From an uncultured Oscillospiraceae bacterium (GTDB lineage Bacteria > Bacillota > Clostridia > Oscillospirales > Oscillospiraceae), in contig CAJTVO010000053.1 of assembly GCA_910579485.1 (NCBI GenBank), positions 1 through 21,019 on the forward strand: DNA of 21,019 nt, read 5' to 3'. The notes beneath the pieces are model-generated. The model did no database searches and had not been told where the DNA came from. It saw nothing but the letters and a program-made list of their open reading frames with translations. The position numbers and the translations under genes were made by a program. Below are positions 12,883 through 20,101 of this stretch, one piece after another (position 1 is the first letter of the stretch; every line of letters starts with the position of its first letter).

Positions 12883-13434
12883 ATGAAACATCTGCGTACA
12901 CTGGTGATGGCACTGCTCCTGGTGCTGGTCCTCTCCGCCTGCGCCGCTTCCGCCGGAGGCGGCGCGCCGGACGCCGGCGGTACGCCTATGGAGAAAAACC
13001 CAGGCAATGTGGATATCACCGCTCCCGACGCCCCGGCCTCCGTGGCAAATGGAACCAAAGAGGGCGGGCCTGAAGCCCCGGACCACATCCACCATCTGTC
13101 CGAAGAGGACAACACCGTAGACCACGACCCGGTGTACTACTGCGGCAACACCGTGACCACCGTGTCATGGGAGACCGGAATGGACAGCGAGAGCCGGAAA
13201 GTCTCCTTCTGGTACGACGACTCCGTAGCGCTGACGGACCTGCTGCTGTATCTGGACTACAGCGGCGAGGTCTGCACGTGCCTGCCGGAGTACAGCGTGG
13301 ACACGGAGTTCGGCGCGGGCTACGGCGTCAGCCTGACCGAGGGGTTCGCCCGCCACGACGGCGGACAGGTGTCCCTGACGGCGGAACAGGTTGAGGAAAT
13401 CCGGGCCATTCTGGACCGGCAGGGCGCAAATTGA
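12883..13434 (+). CDS. Putative lipoprotein of unknown function
   Basis: The 183-residue protein has a lipoprotein signal peptide: MKHLRT, a leucine-rich core and the lipobox LSAC with C20. It should therefore be anchored to the outer face of the membrane. After a glycine/alanine/proline-rich linker (21-60) comes a short histidine-containing stretch (DHIHHLSEEDNTVDHD) that could bind metal. A C-terminal domain follows (about 85-183) with cysteines in YYCGN and CTCLPEY. I do not recognise the domain. GGAGG stands nine bases before the ATG. It follows the membrane XRE gene and is followed by a separate sigma-A promoter that overlaps its stop codon. Confidence 0.8.
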   Translation: MKHLRTLVMALLLVLVLSACAASAGGGAPDAGGTPMEKNPGNVDITAPDAPASVANGTKEGGPEAPDHIHHLSEEDNTVDHDPVYYCGNTVTTVSWETGMDSESRKVSFWYDDSVALTDLLLYLDYSGEVCTCLPEYSVDTEFGAGYGVSLTEGFARHDGGQVSLTAEQVEEIRAILDRQGAN

Positions 13435-13459
13435 CATTCCCCCTCCGCCGTGGTACAAT
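13431..13459 (+). promoter_or_regulatory. Sigma-A promoter of the zinc-ribbon gene
   Basis: TTGACA (13431-13436) and TACAAT (13454-13459) are 17 bases apart, close to consensus. The -35 box contains the stop codon of the lipoprotein gene (13432-13434). The zinc-ribbon gene can therefore be expressed independently of the upstream pair. Confidence 0.8.
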
Positions 13460-13507
13460 AGCCCCATCAAGGACCGCCCCAACGGCGGAGAAATGGAGGT
13501 ACACAGC

Positions 13508-14119
13508 ATGGCGGACGCAAAGGTATTCCGCATGGGCGGCAGCCAGACCCTTGAGGAGGTGGCGCACGCCCTGGAGGATTTCCTGCGCGGGCAGAAGCAT
13601 CTGGAGACGGAAGGGGTCGCCCAGTCCGAGACCAGCTATTTCATCCAGGCCCGGCAGACGGAGGGGTGGAAAAAATTCGTGGGCATGGACCAGGCCATCC
13701 AGGTCCGGCTGAGCGTTTACAGCAATATGCTGACGGTAGATCTGGGCGCGGGGCGCTGGGTGGATAAGCTGGGGGCGGCCACGCTGGGCTATATCATCTT
13801 CTCGCCCCTGCTGCTGACGGCGGCCATCGGGGCCATCGGCCAGCAGCGCCTGCCCCAGGAGATATTCGACTTCGTCCAGCGCTATACCTTCCTGGGCAAG
13901 CCCCTGGACATCAACGACTTCGCGCCGAAGGCCCCGGAAGCGCCGGAGGTGCCGGCCTCCCTCTGCCCGTCCTGCGGCGCGGCCCTGCCGGAGGGAGCGA
14001 AATTCTGCCCCGGCTGCGGAAAGCCCGCCGCCCAGAAGCGGACGTGCCCGGTGTGCGGCGCGGCCCCGTCCGTGGAGGGGGCGCGGTTCTGCGCCGAATG
14101 CGGCGCGCCGCTGAACTGA
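13508..14119 (+). CDS. Protein with two C-terminal zinc ribbons
   Basis: The 203-residue product has an N-terminal mixed domain (about 1-125) with one hydrophobic stretch (about 93-118), which may be a membrane segment. A proline/glutamate linker follows, then two zinc ribbons: CPSCGAALPEGAKFCPGCG (about 154-172) and CPVCG with CAECG (about 179-201). Such ribbons usually mediate protein or nucleic-acid contacts. Many Clostridia encode similar proteins of unknown role. The start is ATG 13508, with GGAGG seven to eight bases upstream; the frame stays open further upstream but overlaps the lipoprotein gene. It has its own strong promoter and terminator. Confidence 0.82.
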   Translation: MADAKVFRMGGSQTLEEVAHALEDFLRGQKHLETEGVAQSETSYFIQARQTEGWKKFVGMDQAIQVRLSVYSNMLTVDLGAGRWVDKLGAATLGYIIFSPLLLTAAIGAIGQQRLPQEIFDFVQRYTFLGKPLDINDFAPKAPEAPEVPASLCPSCGAALPEGAKFCPGCGKPAAQKRTCPVCGAAPSVEGARFCAECGAPLN

Positions 14120-14126
14120 ATCATGA

Positions 14127-14170
14127 CCGCCTTCCGGAAGACCGGCCGTCTCCCGGAAGGCGGACTTTTT
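14127..14170 (+). terminator. Intrinsic terminator of the zinc-ribbon gene
   Basis: CCGCCTTCCGG (14127-14137) pairs perfectly with CCGGAAGGCGG (14153-14163). The loop can itself fold (GACCGGCCGTC). T5 follows at 14166-14170 and runs into the stop codon of the convergent ansA (14169-14171). Confidence 0.85.
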
Positions 14171-15173
14171 ATTTTCCCGCCAGAATGTCGCAGGCCACCG
14201 GGGTATAGAACAGCTCCTCCACCCATTTCCGGTCGGTGGTCTGGCCGAGGATCCACATGAGCTTGGCGCACACCGCCTCGGTGGTCATGTCGTAGGCCTC
14301 CAGAATGGGCAGGTCCCGCTTGATGGCGCTCCCCACGTGATAGACCGCCAGATCGCTGCCCTCGTTTTCCACCTGGGTCGTCATGACCACGATCTTTCCC
14401 GCGTCCAGCCCCGCCTTCACGGTGTCGTAGTAGTCCCCCGCCTTGTAGGTGGGCAGGCCCCCCACGCCGAAGCTCTCGATAACGAGGGCATCGTTGTGCT
14501 CCAGCAGATACGCCGCTGCGCCGCAGTCCGCCCCGGGGATCAGCTTCATGAGTGCCACCCTGGGGTTCACCGCGTCATAGAACTGGGGCACCGCTCGGGC
14601 CTCGGGCCGGATGTACCGGATGATGCGCCCGTCCTGGACCATCCCCAGCAGGGGATAGTTGATGCTGGAAAATGCCTCGAAGCTCTTGCTCCGGGTCTTC
14701 CTGGCCCGGGTGCCCTGGATGATCTTCCCGTTGAAGACCAGCATCACCCCCGCCATGTCCGACGCCGCCACGGTCACCGCGTCCCGGAGGTTCTGCTTGC
14801 TGTCAGTGGTCTCGAAGCCGATGGGCTTCTGTGCCCCCGTCAGCACGATGGGCTTGGGGCACCCCTGGATCAGGTAGCTCAGTCCCGCCGCCGTGTAGGC
14901 CATGGTGTCCGTGCCGTGGGCCACCACGAAGCCGTCAAATTCCCGGTACCGCTCCCGGATGGCCCCGGCGATCCGGGCCCAGTGCTTGGGCTGGATATTG
15001 GTGCTGTCCAGGCTGAAGAGCTGACAGCAGGATATCTCGCAGATCCCCGAGATATCGGGAATGTATTTTAAGAGCTGTTCGCTGGTCAGCTCCGGGGTGA
15101 GGCCGTTCTCACCCATTTCAGAGGCGATGGTGCCTCCCGTACCGATCAGAAGGATCCTTTTTTTCTCCATCAT
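14169..15173 (-). CDS. ansA: L-asparaginase, type I (cytoplasmic)
   Basis: The enzyme hydrolyses asparagine to aspartate and ammonia. The 334-residue protein has both threonine motifs of the family: GTGGTIAS (11-18) with T15, and HGTDTMAYTA (starting at 86) with its TDT triad, plus LTGAQKPIG. There is no signal peptide, which fits the cytoplasmic type I group. Two ATG codons stand in tandem; GAAGG lies directly before the first, so the second (15170) has the better spacing. It follows the SbcD-like gene by 61 bases in the same direction and may be read from it. The plus-strand terminator of the convergent gene overlaps its end. Confidence 0.95.
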   Translation of the reverse strand: MMEKKRILLIGTGGTIASEMGENGLTPELTSEQLLKYIPDISGICEISCCQLFSLDSTNIQPKHWARIAGAIRERYREFDGFVVAHGTDTMAYTAAGLSYLIQGCPKPIVLTGAQKPIGFETTDSKQNLRDAVTVAASDMAGVMLVFNGKIIQGTRARKTRSKSFEAFSSINYPLLGMVQDGRIIRYIRPEARAVPQFYDAVNPRVALMKLIPGADCGAAAYLLEHNDALVIESFGVGGLPTYKAGDYYDTVKAGLDAGKIVVMTTQVENEGSDLAVYHVGSAIKRDLPILEAYDMTTEAVCAKLMWILGQTTDRKWVEELFYTPVACDILAGK

Positions 15174-15234
15174 CCTTCAGCCGCTCCTTCTCCAAAGAAA
15201 TCAAAAATTGCTCCACGCAAAATATACGTACTAT

Positions 15235-16329
15235 TTACCCGATATCCCGGCCATCCAGGGCTGCCAGCCCGAAGCGCACCGCCAGGGCGATCTCCTCCCG
15301 GGCCTCCGCGGAGGGGGCGGCGTCATAGCGGCCCTTCATCTCCAGGAGGAACAGGCCCCGCAGGGAGTCCTCCCCGGCCCTGGCCCAAAGGCTCCGGGCG
15401 GGGCGGGTCTTATCCCGCAGTTCCAGGGCGTAGAAGCGGTCCCGGTACGCGCCCTCCAGGGCGGGGAGGTCCACGCCACGCTCGTCCGCCTCACCGGTGA
15501 AGACGATCCGGCAGATGTCCTGGTCCGCCGTCTCCGGGATGACTGCCTCCAGCGCCTCCCGGGGGGAGGCCCCGGTCACGTCCGCCTCCAGGATCCGGTA
15601 CCGGCGGCGGCACAGGGGGACGAAGCGGAGGGAGACCCCCTCCCGGTCCGCCGTGCCCGCCAGGACGCCCTTGTCCCCCAGTTCGTCAAAGCCCCGACCC
15701 TCCGGACAGCCGGGATAGGCCCAACAGGTGCCCCCGTCCCTCTGGACGCCGCTGTACTGATGGATATGGCCCAGAGCCGCGTAGTGCAGGCCGCTGGCGG
15801 CCAGCTGCTCCCGGAGCACCGGGCCGTAGGTGCTGCCGGGTGCTCCCACATCCCCGTGGAGGCACAGCAGATGGGTCCTGCCGTCCTGGGGAGCGGAAAA
15901 TCCCGCCAGGACCTGTTCCGCCTTCGACCGGGAGGTGAAGGCCGCGCCGTGGACCACGCAGTCCAGGTCCGGCAGATGGACGGCCTCCAGCTCCTCCCGG
16001 CGGAAGATATGCACGTTCTCCGGCCAGTGCCGGAGGGCGTAGGGGCTGATGGCCGTGTAGGGGTCGTGGTTGCCCGGGGCGATGAACACGGGGCAGGGCA
16101 GCGAGGCCAGGGCCTCCCCCAGCCGCTCCAGGGTCTCCGGGAAGACCCGCTCCCCGTCGAAGAGGTCCCCTGCCAGCAGGAGCACCTCGGCCTTCTCCTC
16201 CATCGCCAGCCGGGCCAGGCGGTCGATCAGCTCCCGGCTCTCCCGGCGGCGCTCCCGCGCCTTCTCCGTGGGCAGGCCCCCGAAGGCGCTGTCCAGATGG
16301 AAGTCCGCCGCGTGTATGATCTTAGGCAT
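15235..16329 (-). CDS. SbcD-like calcineurin-type phosphoesterase (DNA repair exonuclease family)
   Basis: The 364-residue protein has the full metallophosphoesterase metal site: D9 and H11 in HAADFHLD, GDLFDG (54-59), GNHDP (86-90), LHGD (157-160) and GHIHQ (187-191). It resembles the SbcD/YhaO group, which acts on DNA ends together with an SMC-like ATPase (SbcC or YhaN). No such partner follows here; the next gene is ansA. The function may therefore need an unlinked ATPase, or may differ. The start is ATG 16329, with GGAGG seven bases upstream; the codon overlaps the end of the ASCH gene by eight bases. Confidence 0.88.
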   Translation of the reverse strand: MPKIIHAADFHLDSAFGGLPTEKARERRRESRELIDRLARLAMEEKAEVLLLAGDLFDGERVFPETLERLGEALASLPCPVFIAPGNHDPYTAISPYALRHWPENVHIFRREELEAVHLPDLDCVVHGAAFTSRSKAEQVLAGFSAPQDGRTHLLCLHGDVGAPGSTYGPVLREQLAASGLHYAALGHIHQYSGVQRDGGTCWAYPGCPEGRGFDELGDKGVLAGTADREGVSLRFVPLCRRRYRILEADVTGASPREALEAVIPETADQDICRIVFTGEADERGVDLPALEGAYRDRFYALELRDKTRPARSLWARAGEDSLRGLFLLEMKGRYDAAPSAEAREEIALAVRFGLAALDGRDIG

Positions 16330-16780
16330 CGCAAGCCCTCCTCTCCGGCCAGACGGCGTGAAATTCCTCGCACACCACCGGCATATCCTCGGTAAAGACC
16401 AGACCGGCGGCGGCCATCTCCTGGCGGAAAAAGGCCTCGTGGACCTGCCGCCAATGGGCCAGGGACCGGTCGCCCTCGCCCTCCCGGCGGGCGTGCTCCC
16501 GGCCCACGTCCCCATAGGGGACCACCGCCACCCGGTCCGTCAGGATCACGCACACCGCCTCGCTCCGGCTGTCCAGGATGACGCTGTACTCCCCCGCCTC
16601 CGGCAGGGGTTCCCCCTCCAGCCCGTAGAGGGGATACGCGGAGGCGGTTGCCGTCTTTATGCCCGCCAGCACCAGCCCCGCCAGCCCGTCCGGGTCCCCG
16701 CCGAAGGCCCAGGCCTCATAGTCCGCCTCCGCTGGGCCCCGGGCGGCTGTAAAGTCCCGCCACATCTGCTCTGCCGTCAT
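16322..16780 (-). CDS. ASCH-domain protein
   Basis: ASCH domains have a PUA-like fold and bind RNA; one bacterial group hydrolyses N4-acetylcytidine, while others have no assigned role. The 152-residue product has the MWRDF opening and the signature GIKTATASAYPLY (about 40-52). It also has GEYSVILDSRSEAVCVILTDRV and a C-terminal FTEDMPVVCEEFHAVW. ATG 16780 overlaps the stop of the YmdB-like gene (ATGA), and its own end overlaps the SbcD-like start, so all three are translationally coupled. Whether it is enzymatic is not clear from sequence. Confidence 0.88.
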   Translation of the reverse strand: MTAEQMWRDFTAARGPAEADYEAWAFGGDPDGLAGLVLAGIKTATASAYPLYGLEGEPLPEAGEYSVILDSRSEAVCVILTDRVAVVPYGDVGREHARREGEGDRSLAHWRQVHEAFFRQEMAAAGLVFTEDMPVVCEEFHAVWPERRACDA

Positions 16781-17550
16781 CGTATCTCGATCCTTTCCAC
16801 ACCCGCGCACAGGCCCGTGGCGCTGTCCAGGCTGAACACGGCGCCCTGCATCTTGCAGGGGCCGTCGGGCACCTGGTACCGCCCGGGCAGGCCGCCCAAA
16901 AACTGCTCCACGCTCTGCTCCGGCTTGATGCCCAAGACGCTCCGGATGGGGCCCGTCATGCCCAGGTCGGTGATATAGCCCGTCCCATTAGGGAACACGC
17001 ATTCGTCGGCGGTGGGTACGTGGGTATGGGTGCCCCACAGGGCGGAGACCCGGCCGTCCAGGTAGTAGGCCATGGCCAGCTTTTCGCTGGTGGCCTCGGC
17101 GTGGAAGTCGATCAGGGTGAACGTGGGCTTGTCCTCCCGCAGGAGTTTGTCCGCAGTAAGAAAAGGGTTGTCCGCGTTGAAGTCCAGACCGCACCGGCCA
17201 ATGAGGTTCATGACCCCGATCCGGACCCGTCCGCAGTCATAGACCCCCCAGCCCTTTCCCGGGGCCCGTCCCGTATAATTGGCCGGGCGCAGCAGGTAGG
17301 GGTCCTCCTCCAGGCGGGCTGCAAGCTGGGGCTTGCCGAAGGTGTGGTTCCCTAGGGTCACTACGTCCGCCCCGGCGGCGTAGAGCCGCTCCGTCTGATC
17401 CGAGGTGATCCCGGTGATGGCGGCGTTCTCGCCGTTGACCACCGTAAAATGGATGTCCTTCAGCCGCTTCAAGGGGCGCAGGCTTCGTTCCAGATGGGCC
17501 AGCCCCTGCTCGCCGGCTACGTCGCCGACGGCCAGAATATGATAGATCAT
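16777..17550 (-). CDS. YmdB-like metallophosphoesterase (TIGR00282 family)
   Basis: YmdB of Bacillus hydrolyses 2',3'-cyclic nucleotides and influences biofilm and motility decisions. The 257-residue product has the family pattern: VGDVAG (D10), VNGENAA with E41-N42, GNHTFG (67-72), IDFHAEATSEK and GTHTHVPTAD for metal binding, and GYITDLGMTG. The usual length is about 260. The start is ATG 17550, with GGAGG eight bases upstream; an in-frame extension of 23 codons is not conserved. It heads the three-gene unit with the ASCH and SbcD-like genes. The usual neighbour rny (RNase Y) is not in the window. Confidence 0.92.
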   Translation of the reverse strand: MIYHILAVGDVAGEQGLAHLERSLRPLKRLKDIHFTVVNGENAAITGITSDQTERLYAAGADVVTLGNHTFGKPQLAARLEEDPYLLRPANYTGRAPGKGWGVYDCGRVRIGVMNLIGRCGLDFNADNPFLTADKLLREDKPTFTLIDFHAEATSEKLAMAYYLDGRVSALWGTHTHVPTADECVFPNGTGYITDLGMTGPIRSVLGIKPEQSVEQFLGGLPGRYQVPDGPCKMQGAVFSLDSATGLCAGVERIEIR

Positions 17551-17590
17551 GGAATATCCCTCCCCGGAGCATGTTCGGTATCTCAGTGGT

Positions 17591-17619
17591 AGTATATCCG
17601 GGATCGGGGAAAATTGCAA
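17591..17619 (-). promoter_or_regulatory. Sigma-A promoter of the YmdB-ASCH-SbcD unit
   Basis: On the - strand, TTGCAA (17619-17614) and TATACT (17596-17591) are 17 bases apart. It gives a short leader of about 35 bases before the YmdB-like ATG. Confidence 0.7.
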
Positions 17620-17636
17620 GGGGGAAGTCGAGGCGA

Positions 17637-17678
17637 ACCGGCAAGGCGAAACGGGGAAAGCCGTTCCGCCTTGCCGGT
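17637..17678. terminator. Long hairpin between spoIID and the ymdB-like gene
   Basis: ACCGGCAAGGCG (17637-17648) pairs exactly with CGCCTTGCCGGT (17667-17678). AACGG (17650-17654) and CCGTT (17661-17665) extend the stem around GGAAAG. It stands between the end of spoIID (-) and the promoter of the next - strand unit, so it may end spoIID transcription, but no T run follows on either side. The stretch 17679-17767 holds one more small inverted repeat (GCGGG-TTT-CCCGC on the - strand) and nothing else I can name. Confidence 0.45.
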
Positions 17679-17767
17679 CTGGGGAGGATCAAAGCATATT
17701 CAGAATGGTCAATGCCCGGACTTTCGGAGCGCGCCGGGGTCCGTATCTGCGGGAAACCCCGCGAGAC

Positions 17768-18799
17768 CTATTCGATCACCCCTACCTCGGTCCCCGTATA
17801 GTACCACTTCAAGATCTCCTGATAGGTCATCCCATCCTCCGCCAGGACGTTGGCCCCATACTGGCTCATGCCGACGCCGTGCCCGTACCCGGAGACGGAG
17901 AAGGTCACCTCATCGCCGTCGAAGGCGATGGTAAAGCAGGCGCTCCGCAGGTCCAAAATAGTCCGCAGGCGGTTGCCGCCCACCTCCACCCCGCCTACCG
18001 ACAGGCTGGTCACCATGCCGCCGGGCTGCTGGACGATGTTGGTGAACCAGTTGGAGGGACTGCCCTCCAGGACCGTCTCCGGCAGGGCCTCCCGCAGGAG
18101 GTCCCGAAGCTCTCCGGCGGAAAATGTGGCGGTGGAATGGTAGTTGGGCACCGTATCCTCCCCCTCCGGGGTCTCCACGCTCCGCAGATAGGGCAGGCTG
18201 GCGCTCCAGACGCTCTGGGAGTCCTGGGTGGTCCCCGCCGAGGAGGAGTGGAACACCGCCAGCACCGGCGCGCCCTCGTAGAGGACGCACTCCCCGTCGG
18301 TCTCCGTGACGGCGCGGCGGATCTTTTCCTCGTACTCCGCCGCGTGCGCCCCCCAGTCCGTGGCGGCGTCCGTCTGGGACTTGTAGGCCTGACAGCAGGT
18401 GATGTCGTCGCAGGCGTCCGCCTGGGGATGGTTGGCGCTGCCCCCTCCGGCGATCTTGTGGAGGACGTAGGTCCGGGCCGCTACGGTCTGGGCCTTCAGG
18501 GCCTCCTCGTGAAAGGCCGCGGGCATCTCCGCGCGAACTACGCCCAGCAGGTAGGTCTCCATGTCCATCTGCTGGAGCTTTCCCTCCACCAGCACGTTCA
18601 GGGGCGAGGAGCGGTCGATCCCGGGCTCTTGCTCCTCCTGATCCGGGGCGGGCTCGTTATCTGGTTCGGCGGGGGGCTGGACGTCTGCCGGCGGAGGCTC
18701 GGGCTGGGGAACGGGCTCCCTGGCGGGGCCTCCCCAGAGCCAGGGCAGGAAAAAAATCAAGAAAATCAGAAGCAGCGACACCAAGATCTGCTTTCCCAT
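17768..18799 (-). CDS. spoIID: Stage II sporulation protein D, lytic transglycosylase
   Basis: SpoIID cuts glycan strands during engulfment of the forespore, working with SpoIIP and SpoIIM. The 343-residue product has an N-terminal membrane anchor (about 5-22), a proline/glutamate-rich linker (26-60) and the SpoIID domain. The domain includes VVRAEMPAAF with the presumed catalytic E91 and AQTVAARTY. H124, C130 and C136 match the spacing I recall for the zinc site of clostridial SpoIID. It ends with GYGHGVGMSQYGA. The start is ATG 18799, with AGGA seven bases upstream. spoIIQ is not next to it. A sporulation sigma-E promoter was sought but not convincingly found. Confidence 0.93.
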   Translation of the reverse strand: MGKQILVSLLLIFLIFFLPWLWGGPAREPVPQPEPPPADVQPPAEPDNEPAPDQEEQEPGIDRSSPLNVLVEGKLQQMDMETYLLGVVRAEMPAAFHEEALKAQTVAARTYVLHKIAGGGSANHPQADACDDITCCQAYKSQTDAATDWGAHAAEYEEKIRRAVTETDGECVLYEGAPVLAVFHSSSAGTTQDSQSVWSASLPYLRSVETPEGEDTVPNYHSTATFSAGELRDLLREALPETVLEGSPSNWFTNIVQQPGGMVTSLSVGGVEVGGNRLRTILDLRSACFTIAFDGDEVTFSVSGYGHGVGMSQYGANVLAEDGMTYQEILKWYYTGTEVGVIE

Positions 18800-18853
18800 A
18801 GGCGCATCCTCTCCTTCTTCTCCCAACATATGCGCTGCTTGTCCAAAAAATGA

Positions 18854-18882
18854 ATGACAAATCCATTTTTGCGTGGTATACT
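18854..18882 (+). promoter_or_regulatory. Sigma-A promoter of the polytopic membrane protein gene
   Basis: ATGACA (18854-18859) and TATACT (18877-18882) are 17 bases apart. TGG before the -10 box gives an extended -10. It lies about 45 bases before the ATG at 18925. Confidence 0.7.
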
Positions 18883-18924
18883 GGAGGAGGCGATCCCAAG
18901 GAGGTTCAGAAAGGAATTTGCGCT

Positions 18925-19719
18925 ATGAAGAACTCACTATATTTTAAAGGCCTGCGCCTGTGGGTGGAGGGGCTCCTGCTCCTGGCCCTGCGCTGGGCGC
19001 AGCTGAAAAGCGGCTTCGATCCGGAGACGGGACTGTCCCTGCGGTCGGTCCCGGGCCTCGTCCTGGCGGCGGTCCTCATCCTGCTGATCATTGTGGAGGC
19101 GGCGCTCTGCTTCCGGATGCAGCGGGGAAAGTACTCCTACGACGGCGCCTTCCGGCCGATGGAGAAGCAGGACCTCCCCATGCTGGCGGCGGGCATCCTG
19201 CTGCTGTCGGGAGGGAGCCTTCTGCTGGGCGCCGCCGGTCTGGCTGGCGGCGGGATGAGCGCGCTGGCCATCGCGGCGGCGGTGATGGGCGTTCTGGCGG
19301 CGGGAGGCCTTCTTCTATTTGTCAAGCAGGTCAGGAGCGGGGAGGGGCGGGTCTTACCCCTGCTGCCCGCCATGGTCTTCTCGGTACTGTTCCTGCTGCT
19401 GGTCTATCTGCCGGAGGAGAGCAACCCGGTGCTGGCCCGGTACTATCTTCCGGTGCTGGCGGCGGCGGTGCTGGCCTGCGCCTTCTACCAGCTGGCGGGG
19501 TTCGCCTGCCGGGAGGCGTCCCTGCGGTGGTTCCTGTTCTTTGGGGACCTGGCGGTGCCCTTCTCCCTGGCCGCGCTGGCGGACAGCTCCGGAAACTGGG
19601 GGAAGACGCTGGCCTGCGGAGGCTGCGCCATGGTGCTGACCGTGTTCCTCGTGCTGCGCCGGGCGGAGCCCCAGCCGGAGCCCGCGGAGGAGTCTGGGGA
19701 GGACACGGAAGACGAATGA
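18925..19719 (+). CDS. Polytopic membrane protein of unknown function
   Basis: The 264-residue protein has about seven predicted membrane segments (near 12-27, 42-64, 85-106, 110-132, 145-162, 172-193 and 202-250, the last probably two). It has a charged, glutamate-rich cytoplasmic tail (PEPAEESGEDTEDE). I see no transporter or enzyme motif and do not recognise a family. AAAGGA stands about nine bases before ATG 18925; an in-frame ATG at 18850 lies upstream of the promoter and is rejected. It is a single gene between divergent spoIID and convergent feoA. Confidence 0.75.
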   Translation: MKNSLYFKGLRLWVEGLLLLALRWAQLKSGFDPETGLSLRSVPGLVLAAVLILLIIVEAALCFRMQRGKYSYDGAFRPMEKQDLPMLAAGILLLSGGSLLLGAAGLAGGGMSALAIAAAVMGVLAAGGLLLFVKQVRSGEGRVLPLLPAMVFSVLFLLLVYLPEESNPVLARYYLPVLAAAVLACAFYQLAGFACREASLRWFLFFGDLAVPFSLAALADSSGNWGKTLACGGCAMVLTVFLVLRRAEPQPEPAEESGEDTEDE

Positions 19720-19720
19720 T

Positions 19721-19762
19721 GAAGAGGACGCTGCCGGAAACGTCTCCGGCGGCGTCCTCTTC
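19721..19762. terminator. Hairpin between convergent membrane-protein and feoA genes
   Basis: GAAGAGGACGC (19721-19731) pairs with GCGTCCTCTTC (19752-19762), and GCCGG (19733-19737) with CCGGC (19746-19750) extends it. It begins just after the stop codon of the membrane protein and ends five bases before the end of feoA. The T run is poor on both sides, but position and strength suggest a shared terminator. Confidence 0.6.
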
Positions 19763-19767
19763 TATGT

Positions 19768-20007
19768 TCAGCCGACTTGCCGTATGGCGATCTGCCGGGC
19801 GTCGTCGCGGCGCAGGGCGATGACCGCGCCGCACACGGCGTAGGCCACCGGATCGCCCCAGGGGCTCTCCTGCACCGCCGCGACCTGTCCTCCGGGGACG
19901 AAGCCCAGCTCCAGCAGCCTGCGGCGCTGGGGCTCCGGCGCGGAGAGGCTGGTGACGGCGGCGCGCCGGCCTACGGCCAGACGGTCCAGGGTGCTTATAT
20001 CCTCCAT
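19768..20007 (-). CDS. FeoA-domain protein
   Basis: FeoA is a small SH3-like protein that works with the ferrous iron transporter FeoB. The 79-residue product fits the family: TLDRLAVGRRAAVTSL, then RRRLLELGFVPGGQV (about 28-42), AVQESPWGDPVAYAVCGAVIALRRDDA and a final IAIRQV. GGAGG lies eight bases before ATG 20007. No feoB is in the window. It follows the amidase gene by 94 bases on the same strand with no terminator that I can see, so the two may be co-transcribed. It may act with an unlinked FeoB or have another regulatory role. Confidence 0.88.
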   Translation of the reverse strand: MEDISTLDRLAVGRRAAVTSLSAPEPQRRRLLELGFVPGGQVAAVQESPWGDPVAYAVCGAVIALRRDDARQIAIRQVG

Positions 20008-20101
20008 CAGAGGGACCTCCTTAGGAAATAGCATGATCGGTCGAAGGCGGGGACCGTGTCCCGCCGGGACTGCCACATGTCAGTCTATGCCGCGAGGGAG
20101 A

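Noticed and set aside
16395..16515. Longer start for the SbcD-like gene inside the ASCH gene
   Set aside because: ATG 16329 has GGAGG seven bases upstream and gives the canonical N-terminus; the extension overlaps another coding region.
18800..18870. Sigma-E sporulation promoter before spoIID
   Set aside because: A CATTCATT resembling the -10 pattern exists on the - strand, but the nearest ATA-type -35 is about 21 bases away, longer than expected, so I did not list it.
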